From positions 1 through 7,494 of the forward strand of contig WQXD01000181.1 of the NCBI GenBank assembly GCA_009785015.1: a stretch of DNA of 7,494 nucleotides, read 5' to 3'. Positions 5,721 through 7,494 of this stretch are shown here, piece after piece (the first letter of the stretch is position 1; the number at the start of each line of letters is the position of its first letter). The notes beneath the pieces are model-generated. The model ran no database searches, had not been told where the DNA came from, and saw only the letters and a list, made by a program, of their open reading frames with translations. This DNA comes from Oscillospiraceae bacterium (GTDB lineage: Bacteria; Bacillota_A; Clostridia; Oscillospirales; WRJC01). The position numbers and the translations under genes are program-made.

Positions 5721-6530
5721 TCAAAAAAGTGAGTTTTTTGTCAATATTGTTAAAAATAATATTACGTTTAAAACAATAATAAAAAATATAGAATTGTCTC
5801 CTGTAGCTGGGGCTATTTCAGAAATTGCACCGTTATCAAAATTAAAACTTTCAAAACAAAAAGCTGATAGTTCATCAAGGGCGAAATTAATATCATTTGT
5901 TCCGGATACTGAAGTAGTGACCCATAACTCCTTTACGTCCAATCCGAAGATTATCCTCGTGTCATCGGGATTTCGAGGTTTTTGCAAAAAAATACGAATA
6001 TCGCCATTGTCTTTTAAGAGTTCAAACTCCCAATATCCACCATCTGCAAATTCGCGCATTACGTTCGCGCTTTTTTCTTCTGACACGCTGGAGCTGTAGA
6101 CAATATTACGAATTTCGTAGGTTAATCTAATCACCCAATATTCCTCATAAAATATATAATACAATTCAACTTCTATTGGTTTTGCGTCTTTTATAACCGG
6201 AAAATACGGCTTTTGAAAAATCTGAAAAAGCAATTCCAAATCGGCTCTTTTTTCAACATTTATGCTCATATCGAAATTTGCGAAATAGCAATAGGGGTGG
6301 TCAATATAAGATTCTTCTATTTCCTTTATTTTGTTATCTATATCTTGGTTGCTTTGCTCTAATAATCCGATAAGTTCCGCGAGCGACGAATAATCGCCAT
6401 GAAAACCAATCTGAGCAGGTGTTTCTGCGGTGGATTTCAATGAAAACGTGCAAATAATTAAAAAAAGCAAAACACTTATCGTAAATTTATATAATATTTT
6501 TTTTGATTTAACCATATCCTTATTACCCAT
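5721..6530 (-). CDS. Unrecognised exported protein with signal peptide and xPxTG-like C-terminal anchor
   Basis: A 269-residue protein I cannot assign to a family. Residues 7-15 are basic (KSKKILYK) and 16-30 hydrophobic, a signal peptide with a plausible cleavage after Ala35 (STA before ETPA). Residues 36-238 form a mixed, acidic and aromatic-rich domain, probably extracytoplasmic; 120-200 alternate hydrophobic and polar residues, suggesting beta-strands. The end is APATGDNS (240-247), a hydrophobic run (248-264) and a short tail with one lysine (KNSLF). This has the layout of a sortase signal (xPxTG, membrane span, basic tail), though the tail is weakly charged; a plain C-terminal membrane anchor is the alternative. 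The start is uncertain: the ATG at 6530 overlaps the upstream stop by 8 bases and lacks a ribosome binding site, and the ATG at 6515 has AAGGA only 1 base away. Much richer in A+T than its upstream neighbour. Confidence 0.8.
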   Translation of the reverse strand: MGNKDMVKSKKILYKFTISVLLFLIICTFSLKSTAETPAQIGFHGDYSSLAELIGLLEQSNQDIDNKIKEIEESYIDHPYCYFANFDMSINVEKRADLELLFQIFQKPYFPVIKDAKPIEVELYYIFYEEYWVIRLTYEIRNIVYSSSVSEEKSANVMREFADGGYWEFELLKDNGDIRIFLQKPRNPDDTRIIFGLDVKELWVTTSVSGTNDINFALDELSAFCFESFNFDNGAISEIAPATGDNSIFFIIVLNVILFLTILTKNSLF

Positions 6531-7494
6531 GCAGTACGCTTTTGACCACGCAGGCTTTTTTGTAACAGGCTATGCCGATTTTGTAGACCGGCAGCCCTCT
6601 GCCGAGCACCGGCGCATAGTATTGCTTTTCGTCGATTTGCGAGAGCGCCGTTTGAACGTCTTTGTCCAAATCCTTTGGCGTCTCCGAGCGCTTGAACTCA
6701 AGCACCGCGGAGAACTGCGGCGCCTCGATTTGTATATCGTACCGCCCGAACCCCGCCTCGAGGTTGGACGCGCATCTATACCCCAGCAGCAATACCATTC
6801 CGAAAATGAACACATGGTATGTCTTCTCCAGCTCGTCGGAATCCGCGTCGAAATACGACAGCCGCATCGAGAGAAAATTGGTCAGCTTGCGGCTGAACAC
6901 ATCTGTGTTTGCGATGTGGTCGAATATGCCTGCGAACTCGTTCTGCGGCCGCAGCCGCATTTGCGTCAGTATCTGTGTCCGCCACGTGTGCCGCGCCTCC
7001 ATGTTTGGTATGAATACCATGTATGTTTTTTCGCCGCCGCTCCCCTTCGCCGGCGTATATGTCAGATACCCCGCCTGCACGGCCAACGAGTAGTAGTACA
7101 AATCGTCAACACTATGCATCAATTGAGACAAATCCAATTTGGGCTCCAAACAGGTCTCGTGTGCGTACCCCGGATCCGCCAGCATCCGCGACAGCTGCTC
7201 TGTCCGCCCGGGCGTGATCAAATCCGTCAGTATGCGCATGCTGCCCGTGTTCGACCAGTATGTGTCTAATTCGCATCCGTTCCGAAGGTACGACATCACC
7301 GAGTAGATATTGTACAGCATGCTGCCGCCCACGCGCACGTTGTTGTACCACTCGCGCAGCTCCGGCAGCTTGTCGCCCGGCACTAATTCCGTCAGCTCCT
7401 GCTCGGTCAGCGAAAAGTCGTTGTCGTATATGCTGCTTTTGAACACATCGTAGACCTCCAGGTTGTTCAGGTTGCTGAACATGCTCTCCTTGGC
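6523..7494 (-). CDS. AAA-ATPase-like / PD-(D/E)XK nuclease-superfamily protein (PDDEXK_9 type), C-terminal part
   Basis: The frame is open to the window edge, so the gene continues past 7494 and the Met at 7482 is internal. The visible part is 323 residues; full-length members of this family (AAA-ATPase-like PF09820 plus PDDEXK_9 PF08011) are about 500-580, so roughly the N-terminal 200-250 residues with the P-loop are missing. The first residues, AKESMFSNLNNLEVYDVF, match the end of the AAA-like domain (usual form AKESIFSGLNNL). The C-terminal nuclease-like domain has GRYDIQI (Asp249 counting from Met 7482), LEFKR (Glu262, Lys264) and SQIDEKQY (Gln282), the D...ExK...Q pattern of the fold. 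It ends normally with a stop at 6523-6525. The cellular role of this widespread family is not established; links to mobile DNA or defence are speculation. The next gene overlaps or directly follows its end. Confidence 0.88.
   Translation of the reverse strand, partial: AKESMFSNLNNLEVYDVFKSSIYDNDFSLTEQELTELVPGDKLPELREWYNNVRVGGSMLYNIYSVMSYLRNGCELDTYWSNTGSMRILTDLITPGRTEQLSRMLADPGYAHETCLEPKLDLSQLMHSVDDLYYYSLAVQAGYLTYTPAKGSGGEKTYMVFIPNMEARHTWRTQILTQMRLRPQNEFAGIFDHIANTDVFSRKLTNFLSMRLSYFDADSDELEKTYHVFIFGMVLLLGYRCASNLEAGFGRYDIQIEAPQFSAVLEFKRSETPKDLDKDVQTALSQIDEKQYYAPVLGRGLPVYKIGIACYKKACVVKSVLHG

Noticed and set aside
6430..7269. Plus-strand open frame of 279 codons opposite the nuclease-superfamily gene
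   Set aside because: The minus strand encodes a clear PDDEXK_9-type protein; the plus frame is Arg/Leu/His-rich without motifs and is a shadow of that GC-rich gene.

Overview
The window reads as chromosomal DNA from an anaerobic bacterium, most likely a Gram-positive-lineage Firmicute (Bacillota; Clostridia or Negativicutes). This placement is inference. It rests on purine-rich Shine-Dalgarno sites (GGAGGA type) before nearly every gene, a cytosolic MoeA fused to a periplasmic-binding-protein-like domain, an exported protein with an xPxTG-like C-terminal anchor, and a PD-(D/E)XK protein of the AAA-ATPase-like/PDDEXK_9 family. No rRNA or other phylogenetic marker is present.

Left part (1-5120, + strand): a compact molybdenum-cofactor (Moco) operon. 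It opens with what is probably the last nine codons of moaC. Then come moaA (GTP 3',8-cyclase), a MOSC-MogA fusion (MPT adenylyltransferase with an N-terminal MOSC domain), moeA (molybdate insertion), and a second moeA fused to a C-terminal substrate-binding-protein-like domain. Gaps are 3, 6, 1 and 25 nt, so the genes are very probably co-transcribed. Together they cover cPMP formation (MoaA with MoaC) and the late adenylylation and metal-insertion steps. The MPT synthase genes (moaD, moaE) are not in the window. The repeated late-stage modules suggest more than one metal-insertion route, such as Mo versus W or two classes of enzyme.

Middle (5121-5720): a 600-base gap between convergent transcription units with no convincing gene. 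It holds a weak terminator-like inverted repeat, a tandem 10-bp duplication and a 118-bp element with imperfect 29-bp terminal inverted repeats. That element looks like a copy of a dispersed palindromic, MITE-like repeat.

Right part (5721-7494, - strand): two genes in tandem. Upstream, and cut by the window edge, is the C-terminal part of an AAA-ATPase-like/PD-(D/E)XK nuclease-superfamily protein. Downstream, overlapping or abutting it, is an AT-rich gene for an unrecognised secreted protein with a signal peptide and a PATG-plus-hydrophobic C-terminus resembling a sortase signal. The sharp difference in base composition between these two genes, and from the Moco operon, suggests an accessory region of mixed origin. 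The Moco operon is the best understood part; the exported protein and the repeat element are the least explained.
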